A stretch of DNA of 64,000 nucleotides from CBDFJH01 sp965198095 (GTDB lineage: Bacteria; Latescibacterota; UBA2968; GCA-2709665): contig OZ240239.1 of assembly GCA_965198095.1 (NCBI GenBank), positions 3,348,001 to 3,412,000 on the forward strand, written 5' to 3'. The notes beneath the pieces are model-generated. The model did not search any database. It saw only the letters and a list, made by a program, of their open reading frames with translations, and was not told the origin of the DNA. Shown here one piece after another: positions 36,523 to 45,928 of the stretch (positions are counted from its first letter, which is position 1; every line of letters starts with the position of its first letter). The position numbers and the translations under genes are program-made.

Positions 36523-37224
36523 TCAAGCGGCGGGAGGACCGTCTTGCACCATCGGAAGCTGCCGGGCCGCTTCTGCAATGAGATGAGATGCTCCCTCCAC
36601 GCTTGTCTTTTCGGTGTTGATGATCAAGTGGTAAGACTCAGGCTTGTCCCACACGATCCCATAGTGTCGTTTGATGTAGCGCCGGCGTTGGTCATCCACC
36701 TTTCGGATCCGTTTAATCGCGTCTTCCCGGAGGAGGCCTTCCTCTTGCAAGAGGTATTTGATTTTGAACGCCTCGCCCGAAGCAATCCGAACGTGAAGGG
36801 CATCGGTCCGGTCCGCCAGCAACGCTTGGCTGCCTCGTCCAGTGATCACGACATTTCTCTTGTTGGCGATGTGCAACATCACTTTTTGCGTCAGGCGCAC
36901 ATACGTATCTTCATCCAAATTCAGAGGTAGGTCGCCTTCCTCTCCCATTCCCGGAAACCCCACCATCGTCCCCCACAGATCTCCCTCGAATCCGGTCACG
37001 ACTCCCGGATGTGTTGGTGTCAGCAGTTTCCGGATGGTCCGGGTTATCGGGTGTTCGGGCTGCTCGTCGAAGCTCTCAACCTCTGACACAGGGACGTTTG
37101 CCTCCAACGCAACGTTCCGGATCAGGTCCTTGTCCAACAGGAAATAGCCAAGGGTTTCGGCCGCCCCAGCGCCGACTTCGCGTCCGCCGCTGCCGTACTC
37201 TCTGGATATGGTGACGATGCCCAT
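36523..37224 (-). CDS. Cytidylate kinase-like family protein
   Basis: About 233 residues from ATG 37224 (GGGGA 7 nt upstream). It begins MGIVTISREYGSGGREVG, a P-loop variant typical of the cytidylate-kinase-2 family (PF13189), followed by YFLLDKDLIRNVA, VITGRGSQALLADRTDALHV and the Arg-rich DDQRRRYIKRHYGI. Family members are P-loop phosphotransferases whose substrate is mostly unproven; true Cmk is a different branch. A promoter-like element lies about 240 nt upstream. Confidence 0.82.
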   Translation of the reverse strand: MGIVTISREYGSGGREVGAGAAETLGYFLLDKDLIRNVALEANVPVSEVESFDEQPEHPITRTIRKLLTPTHPGVVTGFEGDLWGTMVGFPGMGEEGDLPLNLDEDTYVRLTQKVMLHIANKRNVVITGRGSQALLADRTDALHVRIASGEAFKIKYLLQEEGLLREDAIKRIRKVDDQRRRYIKRHYGIVWDKPESYHLIINTEKTSVEGASHLIAEAARQLPMVQDGPPAA

Positions 37225-37567
37225 GTCTTGTCCCCTGATCTGGAAATGCACCTGGGAAAAGGGTCAACCCAAGAACAGACGTCCCGTCACGTGCCGCATC
37301 AGGTGACCGGCCCATGCCGTGATTCGGCCCGCTGAGCCTCTTTCACGACGCCGATAACTTCCGCGTCGGAGGTCGCGACATCTCCTTTGCCGTCTGATCT
37401 TGCCTGATCCTTCCCCTTGCGCCTAAAATGCCAATTGCGTTTGAATTTACCTACAACATCCCTAATACTTAAACCAAGTCAGACGTAATGTCAAGAATAG
37501 GTCCTCGGGAACAAGCGACTTGGGCCAGATACGACCCGAGGCGCCAACGTTTCCCGATTTTTCGAAG
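37225..37567 (-). other. Leader of the cytidylate-kinase-like gene, possible tiny ORF
   Basis: 343 bp holding a good minus-strand promoter (37467-37495). Downstream, one frame is open for about 50 codons and reads KFKRNWHFRRKGKDQARSDG then KGDVATSDAEVIGVVKEAQR, stopping near 37306. It has protein-like composition but no ATG, GTG or TTG in a suitable place. It may be chance or a non-canonical start. Confidence 0.35.
37467..37495 (-). promoter_or_regulatory. Sigma-70 promoter upstream of the cytidylate-kinase-like gene
   Basis: Minus-strand TTGACA (37490-37495), 17-bp spacer and TAAGTA (37467-37472), located just downstream of the dehydrogenase gene. Confidence 0.65.
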
Positions 37568-38851
37568 TCAGGGATAGACGCCCAGGGCGCGGGCGGCCTC
37601 TCCCACCCTCGATACGGCCAACTCGTAGCTGGCCGTGCGCATGTCGATCTTCTTCTTGCGCGACACTTCCAGCGTCTCGGCAAATGCCTTCTCCATGATC
37701 CGTTTGAGCCTGCGGTTCACCTCCGCCGCCGTCCAGAAGAACTCCATCAATCCCTGTACCCATTCGAAGTAGGAAACGGTCACACCTCCTGCGTTCGCAA
37801 GGATGTCCGGAACAATGAAAACACCCCGATCGAACAGAATCCGATCCGCAGCCGGGGTTGTCGGCCCGTTGGCCCCTTCCGCCACGACTCTTGCTTTAAT
37901 TCTGGAAGCATTCAATTCCGTAATCTGGCTTTCCAGGGCTGAAGGAATCAGTACGTCGCAGTCCAATTCCAGCAATTCTCTGTTCGTGATTTCATCCGCG
38001 GAGGGGTATTCTTTGACTTGCCCCGTATCTCGCTTGTGGGCCGAAACCGCATCGATGTCGAGCCCCTCCGGATTGTAGATTCCGCCTTTTGAATCGCTCA
38101 CGGCCACGACGCTTGCGCCTTCCCTCCGAATCAACTGCGCGGCGATCCTCCCGACGTTGCCGAATCCCTGCACCGCCACGCGCACCCCCTCAACCGACAT
38201 ATCTAGGGTGTTGAGTGCGTCGATCACCGCAAAAACACAGCCCCGAGACGTGGCCTCCTCGCGCCCTTCGGAGCCTCCCAGAAAGATCGGCTTGCCGGTC
38301 ACGACGCTGGGCACGGTGTGGCCGACGTTCATGCTGTAGGTATCCAGGATCCAGGCCATCGTCTGAGCGTTTGTACCGACGTCCGGCGCCGGGATATCCT
38401 TGTCGTGCCCCAGAATGATCATGAGTTCTGCCGTCATCCGACGGGTCATGCGTTCCAACTCTTTCTCCGACATCTCCTTGGGATCGCATACGACACCCCC
38501 TTTACCACCTCCAAACGGGATATTCACCAGAGCGCACTTCCAGGTCATCCACATCGCAAGGGCGGTGACTTCATCCAGCGTCACGTCAGGGTGATATCTC
38601 ATCCCGCCCTTCGCCGGCCCCTTGAGGAGATTGTGATGCACTCGGTGCCCGGTGAAGACGCGGACCGATCCATCTTCCATCTCCGTCGGAATCGAAAAAG
38701 AAAAAGACCGTCTTGGATAACGAAGCCGCTCGTGAGTGGCCGGATCCAGGTCGATCCGCTCCGCGACGAGGTCCAGCTGCGTCCGGGCGATGTCCAGCGG
38801 GTTCAGGCATTCCGCTGCCGTGTCCGCTGTCGCGCGATTCGAATGTTCCAT
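37568..38851 (-). CDS. Glu/Leu/Phe/Val dehydrogenase (glutamate dehydrogenase type)
   Basis: About 427 residues from ATG 38851, preceded by GAGGGG at short spacing. An in-frame ATG at 38881 overlaps the upstream stop (TAATG) and is an alternative coupled start. Catalyses reversible NAD(P)-dependent oxidative deamination. Conserved GHRVHHNLLKGPAKGGMRYH, the catalytic-lysine stretch MWMTWKCALVNIPFGGGKGG, PAPDVGTNAQTMAWI, and the Rossmann motif VAVQGFGNVGRIAAQL. Length and glycine-rich motif fit hexameric GdhA-like enzymes; glutamate is most likely but not certain. It follows the metal efflux operon in the same direction, probably by chance. Confidence 0.9.
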   Translation of the reverse strand: MEHSNRATADTAAECLNPLDIARTQLDLVAERIDLDPATHERLRYPRRSFSFSIPTEMEDGSVRVFTGHRVHHNLLKGPAKGGMRYHPDVTLDEVTALAMWMTWKCALVNIPFGGGKGGVVCDPKEMSEKELERMTRRMTAELMIILGHDKDIPAPDVGTNAQTMAWILDTYSMNVGHTVPSVVTGKPIFLGGSEGREEATSRGCVFAVIDALNTLDMSVEGVRVAVQGFGNVGRIAAQLIRREGASVVAVSDSKGGIYNPEGLDIDAVSAHKRDTGQVKEYPSADEITNRELLELDCDVLIPSALESQITELNASRIKARVVAEGANGPTTPAADRILFDRGVFIVPDILANAGGVTVSYFEWVQGLMEFFWTAAEVNRRLKRIMEKAFAETLEVSRKKKIDMRTASYELAVSRVGEAARALGVYP

Positions 38852-38880
38852 GGTCCCCTCGACTTGGCCGTAAGCCTGCA

Positions 38881-41800
38881 TTAGTGTGCTTCGGAGACGT
38901 CTTTCGCTCCTCTCTCTTCTCCTTTTACGCATCTGCCATCCGTTGGGTTCCTCCTCGATTCCCGCCGCTTCCAAAGCGCATAGATCGCCGGAATGACCAG
39001 CAACGTCAAGAGGGTAGACGAGATCATCCCCCCCACCATCGGTGCGGCAATCCGCTTCATCACCTGAGACCCTGCGCCGTGGCCCCACATGATCGGCAGC
39101 AGTCCCGCCATAATCGCCGTCACCGTCATCATTTTGGGCCGTACCCGATCCACCGCCCCGATCATGATGGCGCTGTAGATGTCACTCAGTCCCATTCCGA
39201 CCCCCTTTTCGCGGCGCATCTCTTCGTAGGCGTGGTCAAGATAGATCAGCATGACCACACCCGTCTCTGCAGCTACGCCGCCCAGAGCGATAAAGCCTAC
39301 GCCCACAGCTATGCTCATGTTGTAATCGAGAATGTAGATAAGCCAGATCCCGCCAACGAGCGCGAACGGCAATGAGAGCATGACGATAAGGCTTTCAGTC
39401 ACATTCCGAAAGTTCAGGAACAGGAGCAAAAAGACAATGCCCAAGGTCAAAGGCACGACGACCTTCAGCCGCTTCTCTGCCCGTTGCATGTATTCATACT
39501 GTCCGCTCCAGATCACTGTGTATCCAGGCGGCATCTGCACGCCCTCCAGGACGGCCTGCTGAGCCCGCTTCACGTAGGTGCCGACGTCGATCCCCTTGAT
39601 GTCCACATAGACCCACGCGTTCAGACGGGCGTTTTCGCTCTTGATCCCCGGCGGCCCTTTTCTGAACCGGATGTCGGCCAGCTGACCGATCGGCACCTGT
39701 GCCCCGGTCGGCGCGGCTACCAGGACACGCCGCAGCGCGGGAAGATTATCCCGCAGTTCGCGCCCGTAGCGCAGGTTCACCGGATACCGTTCCCGACCCT
39801 CCACCGTGTAGGTGATGTTCATCCCTCCGACCGCCGACATGATGACGTCCTGTACATCCCCGACGGTCAGCCCGTAGCGTGCGGCTTCTTCGCGGTTGAT
39901 TTCGAAGTCCAGGTAGTTTCCCCCGGCCACACGCTCGGCATATACGCTCAGTGTCCCCGGCACGTTTCGCATCACCTCTTCGATCCGTCTACCGAGCCGC
40001 TCGAGGGTCTCCAGGTCGTCTCCAACGACTTTGACGCCGACGGGTGTCTTGATGCCCGTCGAGAGCATGTCGATCCGGGTCTTGATCGGCATCGTCCAGG
40101 CATTCGTCAGTCCGGGAAACTGGATGGCCGCGTTCAATTCATCCACCAGCTTTTCTGGTGTCATTCCAGGACGCCAGTCACTCTCGGGTTTGAGCATAAT
40201 CGTCGTTTCGATCATCGACAGCGGAGCAGGGTCGGTGGCCGTCTCGGCTCGGCCGATCTTGCCGAACACGTGGTGGACCTCCGGGAACGTCCGGATGATC
40301 TTGTCCGTCTGCTGCAGGAGCTCCCTCGCCTTCGTGATCGAAATCCCGGGCAGCGTCGTCGGCATGTAAAGCAGGTCCCCCTCGTAGAGCGGCGGCATGA
40401 ACTCCGAACCGAGCTTCTCCAGGGGGAAGATCCGGTCCACGTTTACGAGCGCCCGGTAGCTCAGGCTTCCAGGGTTTTCCGAAAATCGGAACAGCACCGT
40501 GCTGGAAAACGGGAAAACCGTCACGAACAGAACGAACCCTGCCAGGGCGATCGTCATCATCTTGTTGCGCAGCACCCAGTCGATCATCGGCCGATAGATC
40601 CAGATCAGGAAGCGGTTGACCGGGTTCTTCTGCTCGGGAAGGATTCGGCCGCGGATGAGATAACCCATCAGTACCGGCACGATCGTAATCGAGAGAAACG
40701 CGGCTGCGGCCATCGCGTAGGTCTTTGTAAAGGCCAGGGGTTTGAAGAGCCGTCCCTCCTGTGCCTGAAGCGTGAACACCGGAAGAAACGACAGCGTGAT
40801 GATCAACAGGGAGTAGAACAGCGCCGGTCCCACCTCCCGGGAGGCATCCAGAACGATCGCCCAATGTTCCTTCTTCCCTCCGTCGCGCTCAATATGCTTG
40901 TGTACATTCTCGATCATCACGATCGCCGCATCCACCATCGCGCCGATCGCGATCGCGATCCCGCCCAGGGACATGATGTTTGCGTTGATCCCCTGATTCT
41001 GCATCACGACAAAGGAGATCAGGATGCCCACCGGAAGCGTGAAGATGGCGACGAACGCGCTGCGGAAGTGGAGCAGGAAGATGATACAGACCAGCGCCAC
41101 GACAACGCTCTCCTCGATCAGCTTCTCCTTCAGGTTGTCGATTGCGCGAAGGATCAAGGCCGACCGGTCGTACGCCGTCCGAATCACGACGCCTTCGGGA
41201 AGCCCGGGCTTGAGTGCCTCCAGCTTCTCGTGCACTCGATTGATCACGGCCAGGGCGTTCTCCCCATACCGCATCACAACGATCCCTCCGACGATCTCCC
41301 CCTCGCCGTTCCAATCGGCCAGTCCGCGCCGGAGCTCCGGACCGAGCTGCACGGTCGCGATGTCTCTCACCCGAACCGGTGTCCCGTTGGCATCCACGCC
41401 CACGGGGATACTCCGGATGTCATCCAGAGACTCAATGTAACCGAGTCCTCGCACCATGAATTCCGTCTCGGCCATCTCGATCAGCCGCCCGCCCACGTCG
41501 TTGTTGCTCCTGCGGATCGCCATCTTGATCTTTTGCAGGGGCATGTTATACGCCAGAAGCCGGTTGGGGTCTACGGTCACCTGGTATTGTTTTACAAATC
41601 CACCGATGCTCGCCACCTCCGAGACACCCGGCACGCTGGTTAGTTCATACCGCAGATACCAGTCCTGAATCGACCGCAGTTCAGACAGATCGTGCGCCCC
41701 TGTTGTATCCTCCAGCACGTACTCGTAGACCCACCCGACCCCGGTCGCGTCCGGACCCAGGGTGGGCGTCACTCCGTCGGGAAGCCGGCCGGACACAAAG

Positions 41801-42144
41801 TTCAGGTACTCAAGCACGCGGCTGCGAGCCCAGTACATATCCGTGCCGTCCTCGAAGATGACGTAGACAAACGACAGCCCGAAAAAGGAATATCCACGTA
41901 CCACCTTGGCGAAAGGCACCGCCAGCATCGCCGTGGTCAGCGGGTAGGTCACCTGGTCCTCCACGACCTGCGGCGCCTGACCGGGATATTCCGTGAAGAT
42001 GATCACCTGCACGTCCGACAGGTCCGGAATGGCATCCAGCGGAGTGTTCCACATCGCGTAGACGCCCCAACCGATGGCGAAGGCGGTTCCCAGCACGATC
42101 AGAAACCGGTTTCGCAGACTCGCTTCGATGATTCTTTCAAGCAT
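38881..42144 (-). CDS. CusA/CzcA-type heavy-metal RND efflux pump
   Basis: About 1087 residues from ATG 42144 (GGGGG 7-8 nt upstream). Inner-membrane proton-driven pump that extrudes metal ions through a tripartite complex. N-terminal helix LRNRFLIVLGTAFAIGWGVY, then PLDAIPDLSDVQVIIFTEYP and GQAPQVVEDQVTYPLTTAML. The central helix motif GGIAIAIGAMVDAAIVMIEN contains the acidic residue of the proton relay. Late segments such as GGVAAETGVVMLIYLDHAYE are standard for this family. Relation to CusA (Cu/Ag) rather than CzcA (Co/Zn/Cd) is favoured by the methionine-bearing partner genes, but the substrate is not proven. Confidence 0.93.
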   Translation of the reverse strand: MLERIIEASLRNRFLIVLGTAFAIGWGVYAMWNTPLDAIPDLSDVQVIIFTEYPGQAPQVVEDQVTYPLTTAMLAVPFAKVVRGYSFFGLSFVYVIFEDGTDMYWARSRVLEYLNFVSGRLPDGVTPTLGPDATGVGWVYEYVLEDTTGAHDLSELRSIQDWYLRYELTSVPGVSEVASIGGFVKQYQVTVDPNRLLAYNMPLQKIKMAIRRSNNDVGGRLIEMAETEFMVRGLGYIESLDDIRSIPVGVDANGTPVRVRDIATVQLGPELRRGLADWNGEGEIVGGIVVMRYGENALAVINRVHEKLEALKPGLPEGVVIRTAYDRSALILRAIDNLKEKLIEESVVVALVCIIFLLHFRSAFVAIFTLPVGILISFVVMQNQGINANIMSLGGIAIAIGAMVDAAIVMIENVHKHIERDGGKKEHWAIVLDASREVGPALFYSLLIITLSFLPVFTLQAQEGRLFKPLAFTKTYAMAAAAFLSITIVPVLMGYLIRGRILPEQKNPVNRFLIWIYRPMIDWVLRNKMMTIALAGFVLFVTVFPFSSTVLFRFSENPGSLSYRALVNVDRIFPLEKLGSEFMPPLYEGDLLYMPTTLPGISITKARELLQQTDKIIRTFPEVHHVFGKIGRAETATDPAPLSMIETTIMLKPESDWRPGMTPEKLVDELNAAIQFPGLTNAWTMPIKTRIDMLSTGIKTPVGVKVVGDDLETLERLGRRIEEVMRNVPGTLSVYAERVAGGNYLDFEINREEAARYGLTVGDVQDVIMSAVGGMNITYTVEGRERYPVNLRYGRELRDNLPALRRVLVAAPTGAQVPIGQLADIRFRKGPPGIKSENARLNAWVYVDIKGIDVGTYVKRAQQAVLEGVQMPPGYTVIWSGQYEYMQRAEKRLKVVVPLTLGIVFLLLFLNFRNVTESLIVMLSLPFALVGGIWLIYILDYNMSIAVGVGFIALGGVAAETGVVMLIYLDHAYEEMRREKGVGMGLSDIYSAIMIGAVDRVRPKMMTVTAIMAGLLPIMWGHGAGSQVMKRIAAPMVGGMISSTLLTLLVIPAIYALWKRRESRRNPTDGRCVKGEERGAKDVSEAH

Positions 42145-42333
42145 TCTCAAACCCCCTGGCCTTCTCTGAACACAATCGACCCCTCGGGTCGCTCAATTGC
42201 ATTTAATCCATCCTGACGGACGAACACAAGATTCGCCCCTCCCTGGCTCATACCCATCTCGAATCCATCTAGCCTGGTTTTGCGGTACCCGTGTTTTGAT
42301 TCCCCGGCACCCGGATCTAACGCGATACGCCTC

Positions 42334-43758
42334 CTAGTGCTGATGCCCCGCCGGCATGGCCCGTTGTTCGCCCTCCTCCACCTGTTCCTCGGACATCCCG
42401 GCGAGCGCCGCCTTCAGGTTGCTTTCCGAGTCAATCAGGAACTGCGCCGACGTCACAATCCGTTCCCCGCCCTTAAGTCCCTCGAGCACTTCGTAGATCC
42501 CCTCCGCCTCGATGCCCAGCTTGACCTCCCTCGGCAGAAAGCGCCCCCCCCCGAGATCCAGGATCGCGACGTTGCGTTCCCCAGAGTGGATCACGGCCTG
42601 CGTGGGAATGGTGATGGCGTGCCCAGATATCGCCGACCTGATCTTTACGTTCGCGTACATCTCCGGTTTGAGCTCCAGCAAAGGATTCGGAAAGACCATC
42701 CGAACCTTCATGGTTCGCGTCTTCTGCTCCAGAAAAGGATAGACGTTGGTCACTCGCCCTTCGAAAACCCTGCCCGGTGCATACGAAAGCGTCACCTCCG
42801 CCTCCTGCCCTACCTTGATCCAGGGCAGTTCGTGCTCGTAGATGTCGGCATAAATCCACACGCGAGAGAGATCTGCGATCCGGTAGAGGTGCTGACCAAC
42901 TTTGATATGTGCGCCGTCCAACACTGCCTTGTGCACCACGACGCCCTCCTGAGGCGAGTGGATCATCATCGTCCGCTTCACCAGGCGCGTCCGTTCCAAC
43001 TCTCCAATCTGCTCCTCTGTGATGTCCCAGTAGAGCAGCCGCTGCTTCGTCGAATTCAGCAGCTCGCGAGCGCCCGTCGCAATCTCCTCAACGGCGCCCT
43101 GCGCCAGACGCCGGTTGTAGTCCAGGGCCGTCAGATACTCTTCCTGGGCGGTGACCAGCTCGGGGCTGTAGATCTCGAGAAGCGGCTGTCCCTTGCTCAC
43201 CGACTGCCCCGTGTAGTCCACAAGCAACTTCTCGACCCACCCCATTACCTTCGTGTTGACGTCCGTGATTCGGGTCTCGTCGTAGTCCACGCGTCCCACC
43301 GTTCGCACCATCCGGGTCAGCGGCCGGTGCTCCACCACCGCTGTCTTCACGCCGATGTTTTGCACCGTCCGGGGATCGATACTGACGCCTCCCCCGGCAC
43401 CCATCCCTTCGTCCTCGTAAACCGGGATCAGGTCCATCCCCATCGGGGACTTGCCCGGCCGATCAGAGATATAGTTGGGGTCCATCGGCGCGCGCCAGTG
43501 GAGGACCTTTCGCTCTCCTGAGGCGGCCGAGCCCTCGTGCGCGTGGGCCTCCTCTGTCGCCTGGTCTTTGACGAGGTCCATCCCGCAGATCGGACAGGTG
43601 CCCGGTCTGTCCGATACGTAGGTCGGATGCATCGGGCAGCGGTAGACGGCTGCCTCCGCCTCCACCTGCCCGGTCCCGCCATCTCCGGCGACCCAGATTC
43701 CGATCCCAAAACCGATTCCGAGGGCCAAAATCAATACAACAATTTCTCTCCGCTTCAT
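42334..43758 (-). CDS. CusB-like periplasmic adaptor with heavy-metal-binding domain
   Basis: About 474 residues. An N-terminal membrane anchor (IVVLILALGIGFGIGIWVAG) leads to a heavy-metal-binding zinc-ribbon-like module, YRCPMHPTYVSDRPGTCPIC then GMDL. A second, partly degenerate copy (MDPNYISDRPGKSPMGMDL) has lost its cysteines. Lipoyl-like, alpha-hairpin and beta-barrel adaptor domains follow (QNIGVKTAVVEHRPLTRMV, SVSKGQPLLEIYSPELV, EGVVVHKAVLDGAHIKVGQH). It links the RND pump to the outer-membrane channel. It overlaps the channel gene by 4 nt (ATGA). Confidence 0.93.
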   Translation of the reverse strand: MKRREIVVLILALGIGFGIGIWVAGDGGTGQVEAEAAVYRCPMHPTYVSDRPGTCPICGMDLVKDQATEEAHAHEGSAASGERKVLHWRAPMDPNYISDRPGKSPMGMDLIPVYEDEGMGAGGGVSIDPRTVQNIGVKTAVVEHRPLTRMVRTVGRVDYDETRITDVNTKVMGWVEKLLVDYTGQSVSKGQPLLEIYSPELVTAQEEYLTALDYNRRLAQGAVEEIATGARELLNSTKQRLLYWDITEEQIGELERTRLVKRTMMIHSPQEGVVVHKAVLDGAHIKVGQHLYRIADLSRVWIYADIYEHELPWIKVGQEAEVTLSYAPGRVFEGRVTNVYPFLEQKTRTMKVRMVFPNPLLELKPEMYANVKIRSAISGHAITIPTQAVIHSGERNVAILDLGGGRFLPREVKLGIEAEGIYEVLEGLKGGERIVTSAQFLIDSESNLKAALAGMSEEQVEEGEQRAMPAGHQH

Positions 43759-45062
43759 GGATTGACCTCCAGGCGTGAGAACAACCGTTTCCCGACCACG
43801 GCCTCCAACTCGGCGAGCTGTCTTTCGTGGCCAATCACGTGCCGAAAGTAGTCGATCTCGAAATTGAAGAGGGTGAGTTGATTGTCCGACAGCGTCAGAA
43901 AGTCGACCTTGTCCACCTGGTATCCCGCCATCGCCGATTCCAGAGACTGCTCAGCCTGCTGAAGGATCGCCGTCCTGAACAGCTCTGCCTCTGCTCGGTG
44001 CTGTTCGATCTCCAGGTAGAGGGTCTGCACCTGAAACAGGATCCTCTGCCTCGCCGCTTGACGCTGCGCCTCTGCCATCCGGAGGTTCGCCTGCGCCTCC
44101 AGCACCCGCTGGCGCTGCTTTCGCCCGGCGTAGATCGGGAGGTCCATCCCTATTCCAAGGGAAAAAAAGTCGCTGCCTTCCACCGGATCTCCCGGCGACA
44201 AGGCCCGTTGCCGATAGCTGACGCTAAAGTCGAAATTCGGCCAGGACTGACGGCTCGCCAGATGCTCCGACGCCTCCCACTTCCGAATGCGACTCTCGAT
44301 CCCCCTCAGCAGCGGGCGGCGGGCCAGAGCAATCTGCTGGATCTTCTCCAAAGGCATCTCGAAGGGCGTTAGCACGACCTTTCCCGGCACCCCCACCGGC
44401 TTCTGAGGAAGTCGATTCAGCACGAGGTTCAGCCGGGCCTCGGTCATCCGACGCCGGCTCTTGAGGACAACCAACCGATCTATCAATTCTGAACGGGACA
44501 CCTGTGCCTTGAGCACATCCTGCTGCAGGCCTCGCCCGACGGCATATTTCGTTTGAGCGATTCGGACAATATCCTTCAATAGCGCCTCATTCTTCTGAGT
44601 GATCCCGATAGCCCGGTCCAGAAAGGCCAGACTGAGATAGGCCCGCTTGACCAAGCTGACAATCTTTCCCTCTCGGTCCTGAAAGGACGCCAGGGCCGCT
44701 GCGGCAGCGTGCTGAGCCATCCGTTCCTTCGCCGCCAGTTTTCCCGGGAAGGGGATTTGCTGGCTGAACGTGAACATCTTTCCGGACATCGGAGTCCTGT
44801 CGAAGTCGAGCGCGTTCGACGGCAGGTTCAGCAGATCGAACCGGAACGCCGGATCCTGCGGCGCGCCGGCGCGCGGCACGCGGGCCTCGAACCCCTCCCA
44901 CCGATGCTTGAGCACGCCCAGCTCCGGGTTGTTTCTCAATGCCTCGTCTATCAGCGCGTCAAGGTCCAGCTCCTGGGACGCAGCAGGCCCCCAACCCACG
45001 GCCCCGACCATCAACGGCGCGCCCAGCAGGCTCAACAGGTTCAGTCTGGTTCCCATCGCCAT
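43755..45062 (-). CDS. TolC/CusC-family outer-membrane efflux channel
   Basis: About 435 residues starting at ATG 45062 (MAMGTRLN, after AAGGGA), with ATG 45056 as a near equal. A signal peptide runs to about residue 29 (LLSLLGAPLMVGAVGWGPAA). Two long helical-hairpin repeats follow, typical of TolC folds: LDALIDEALRNNPELGVLKH at the start and LARRPLLRGIESRIRKWEAS midway. It completes a CusCBA-like tripartite system with the next two genes. The upstream region is AT-rich (45125-45170) and may hold the promoter. Confidence 0.88.
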   Translation of the reverse strand: MAMGTRLNLLSLLGAPLMVGAVGWGPAASQELDLDALIDEALRNNPELGVLKHRWEGFEARVPRAGAPQDPAFRFDLLNLPSNALDFDRTPMSGKMFTFSQQIPFPGKLAAKERMAQHAAAAALASFQDREGKIVSLVKRAYLSLAFLDRAIGITQKNEALLKDIVRIAQTKYAVGRGLQQDVLKAQVSRSELIDRLVVLKSRRRMTEARLNLVLNRLPQKPVGVPGKVVLTPFEMPLEKIQQIALARRPLLRGIESRIRKWEASEHLASRQSWPNFDFSVSYRQRALSPGDPVEGSDFFSLGIGMDLPIYAGRKQRQRVLEAQANLRMAEAQRQAARQRILFQVQTLYLEIEQHRAEAELFRTAILQQAEQSLESAMAGYQVDKVDFLTLSDNQLTLFNFEIDYFRHVIGHERQLAELEAVVGKRLFSRLEVNP

Positions 45063-45232
45063 CTCCGTCCCTTCTGATTTGGGTAGCAAGACAGATTTTG
45101 GACCTGGGCCTTTAGACCCACACAACGTGATTTATCATATTGTTTAATATAGCTTTATAAAATATAATGGGGTTTGACGGAATGAATCGAGGGCTGTGCC
45201 ATGACCTGCGACACAGGCGCCAGCGGCCCCGC

Positions 45233-45252
45233 CCGTCTCCAGATGGAGACGG
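45233..45252. repeat. Stem-loop after the small Cys-rich gene
   Basis: CCGTCTCC, AGAT, GGAGACGG: a perfect 8-bp stem. No T-run follows on the minus strand, so any terminator role for the gene ending at 45304 is uncertain. Confidence 0.35.
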
Positions 45253-45303
45253 TGAGATCACGGCCCTCTCATCCGCCCTAAGAGGTTCTCTGAGGGAGGT
45301 GGA

Positions 45304-45672
45304 TCAAATCAGGAAGGAGGCATTCAGCAGGTAACGCGAAGGAGCGCAGCGAGATCGTAGAAGTGAAGATCGATCTGTCGGGTCGAAAAGAGGATCGGTC
45401 TTCAGGAAGGAAGCAGATGCATCTTGGGAGCAGATTTGCCCGACGTAGTCGGGCAGCTTCGGCGCGGAAGCGTTGAAGACATAGACCAGGCCGGCCGGCT
45501 CGCCGCTGAGCGCATCACGCTCCGTGCAGCAGCAATCCGTCATCTCCTGGGAGGCATGGCAGCCTTCGGCTTCGACCTGCGCCCGGCAGAAGCAGGTGAG
45601 AACCGACAGCAGAAGGGCAAAGATCATAAGTTTCGAGAATGCCTGAGCCAAACGGGTCTTTCCTTGAATCAC
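45304..45672 (-). CDS. Small exported Cys-rich protein in the metal efflux cluster
   Basis: About 122 residues from GTG 45672 (MIQGKTRLAQAFSK). The frame is open to 45741 and a later ATG at about 45627 is also possible; none has a clear ribosome site. A hydrophobic stretch LMIFALLLSVLTCFCRAQ looks like a signal peptide. The mature part has CHASQEMTDCCCTERD, a cluster of four Cys with His and Met that could bind copper, and a further ICSQ. Short proteins of this look are often found next to CusCBA-type operons, so a periplasmic metal-binding role is inferred. I cannot name the family. Confidence 0.55.
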   Translation of the reverse strand: MIQGKTRLAQAFSKLMIFALLLSVLTCFCRAQVEAEGCHASQEMTDCCCTERDALSGEPAGLVYVFNASAPKLPDYVGQICSQDASASFLKTDPLFDPTDRSSLLRSRCAPSRYLLNASFLI

Positions 45673-45928
45673 AAACGACTTCGGTTCACGCGGAACACGG
45701 TTGGTTACTATAAAATTATGTGATACCAGCAAAAAAGGCAAGTCTGGATGACAAAATTCCTCTTCAGATCACGGAAAGAAAAGCTGGAGTCAGGTCAAAA
45801 CCCATAGCGATTCTGTTCACCAATAGGTACATCTATCTGGCTTCAGAAATATGGTTTGCACACATCGAGGCTGCATCCGATACAACAGACCCTGACTGTT
45901 CTGCCAGGGCCTGCCACATCGCTCGTTT

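Noticed and set aside
39484..41643. 719-codon plus-strand ORF
   Set aside because: Complete shadow of the CusA-like pump gene; the translation is rich in His, Arg and Asp with no fold signature.
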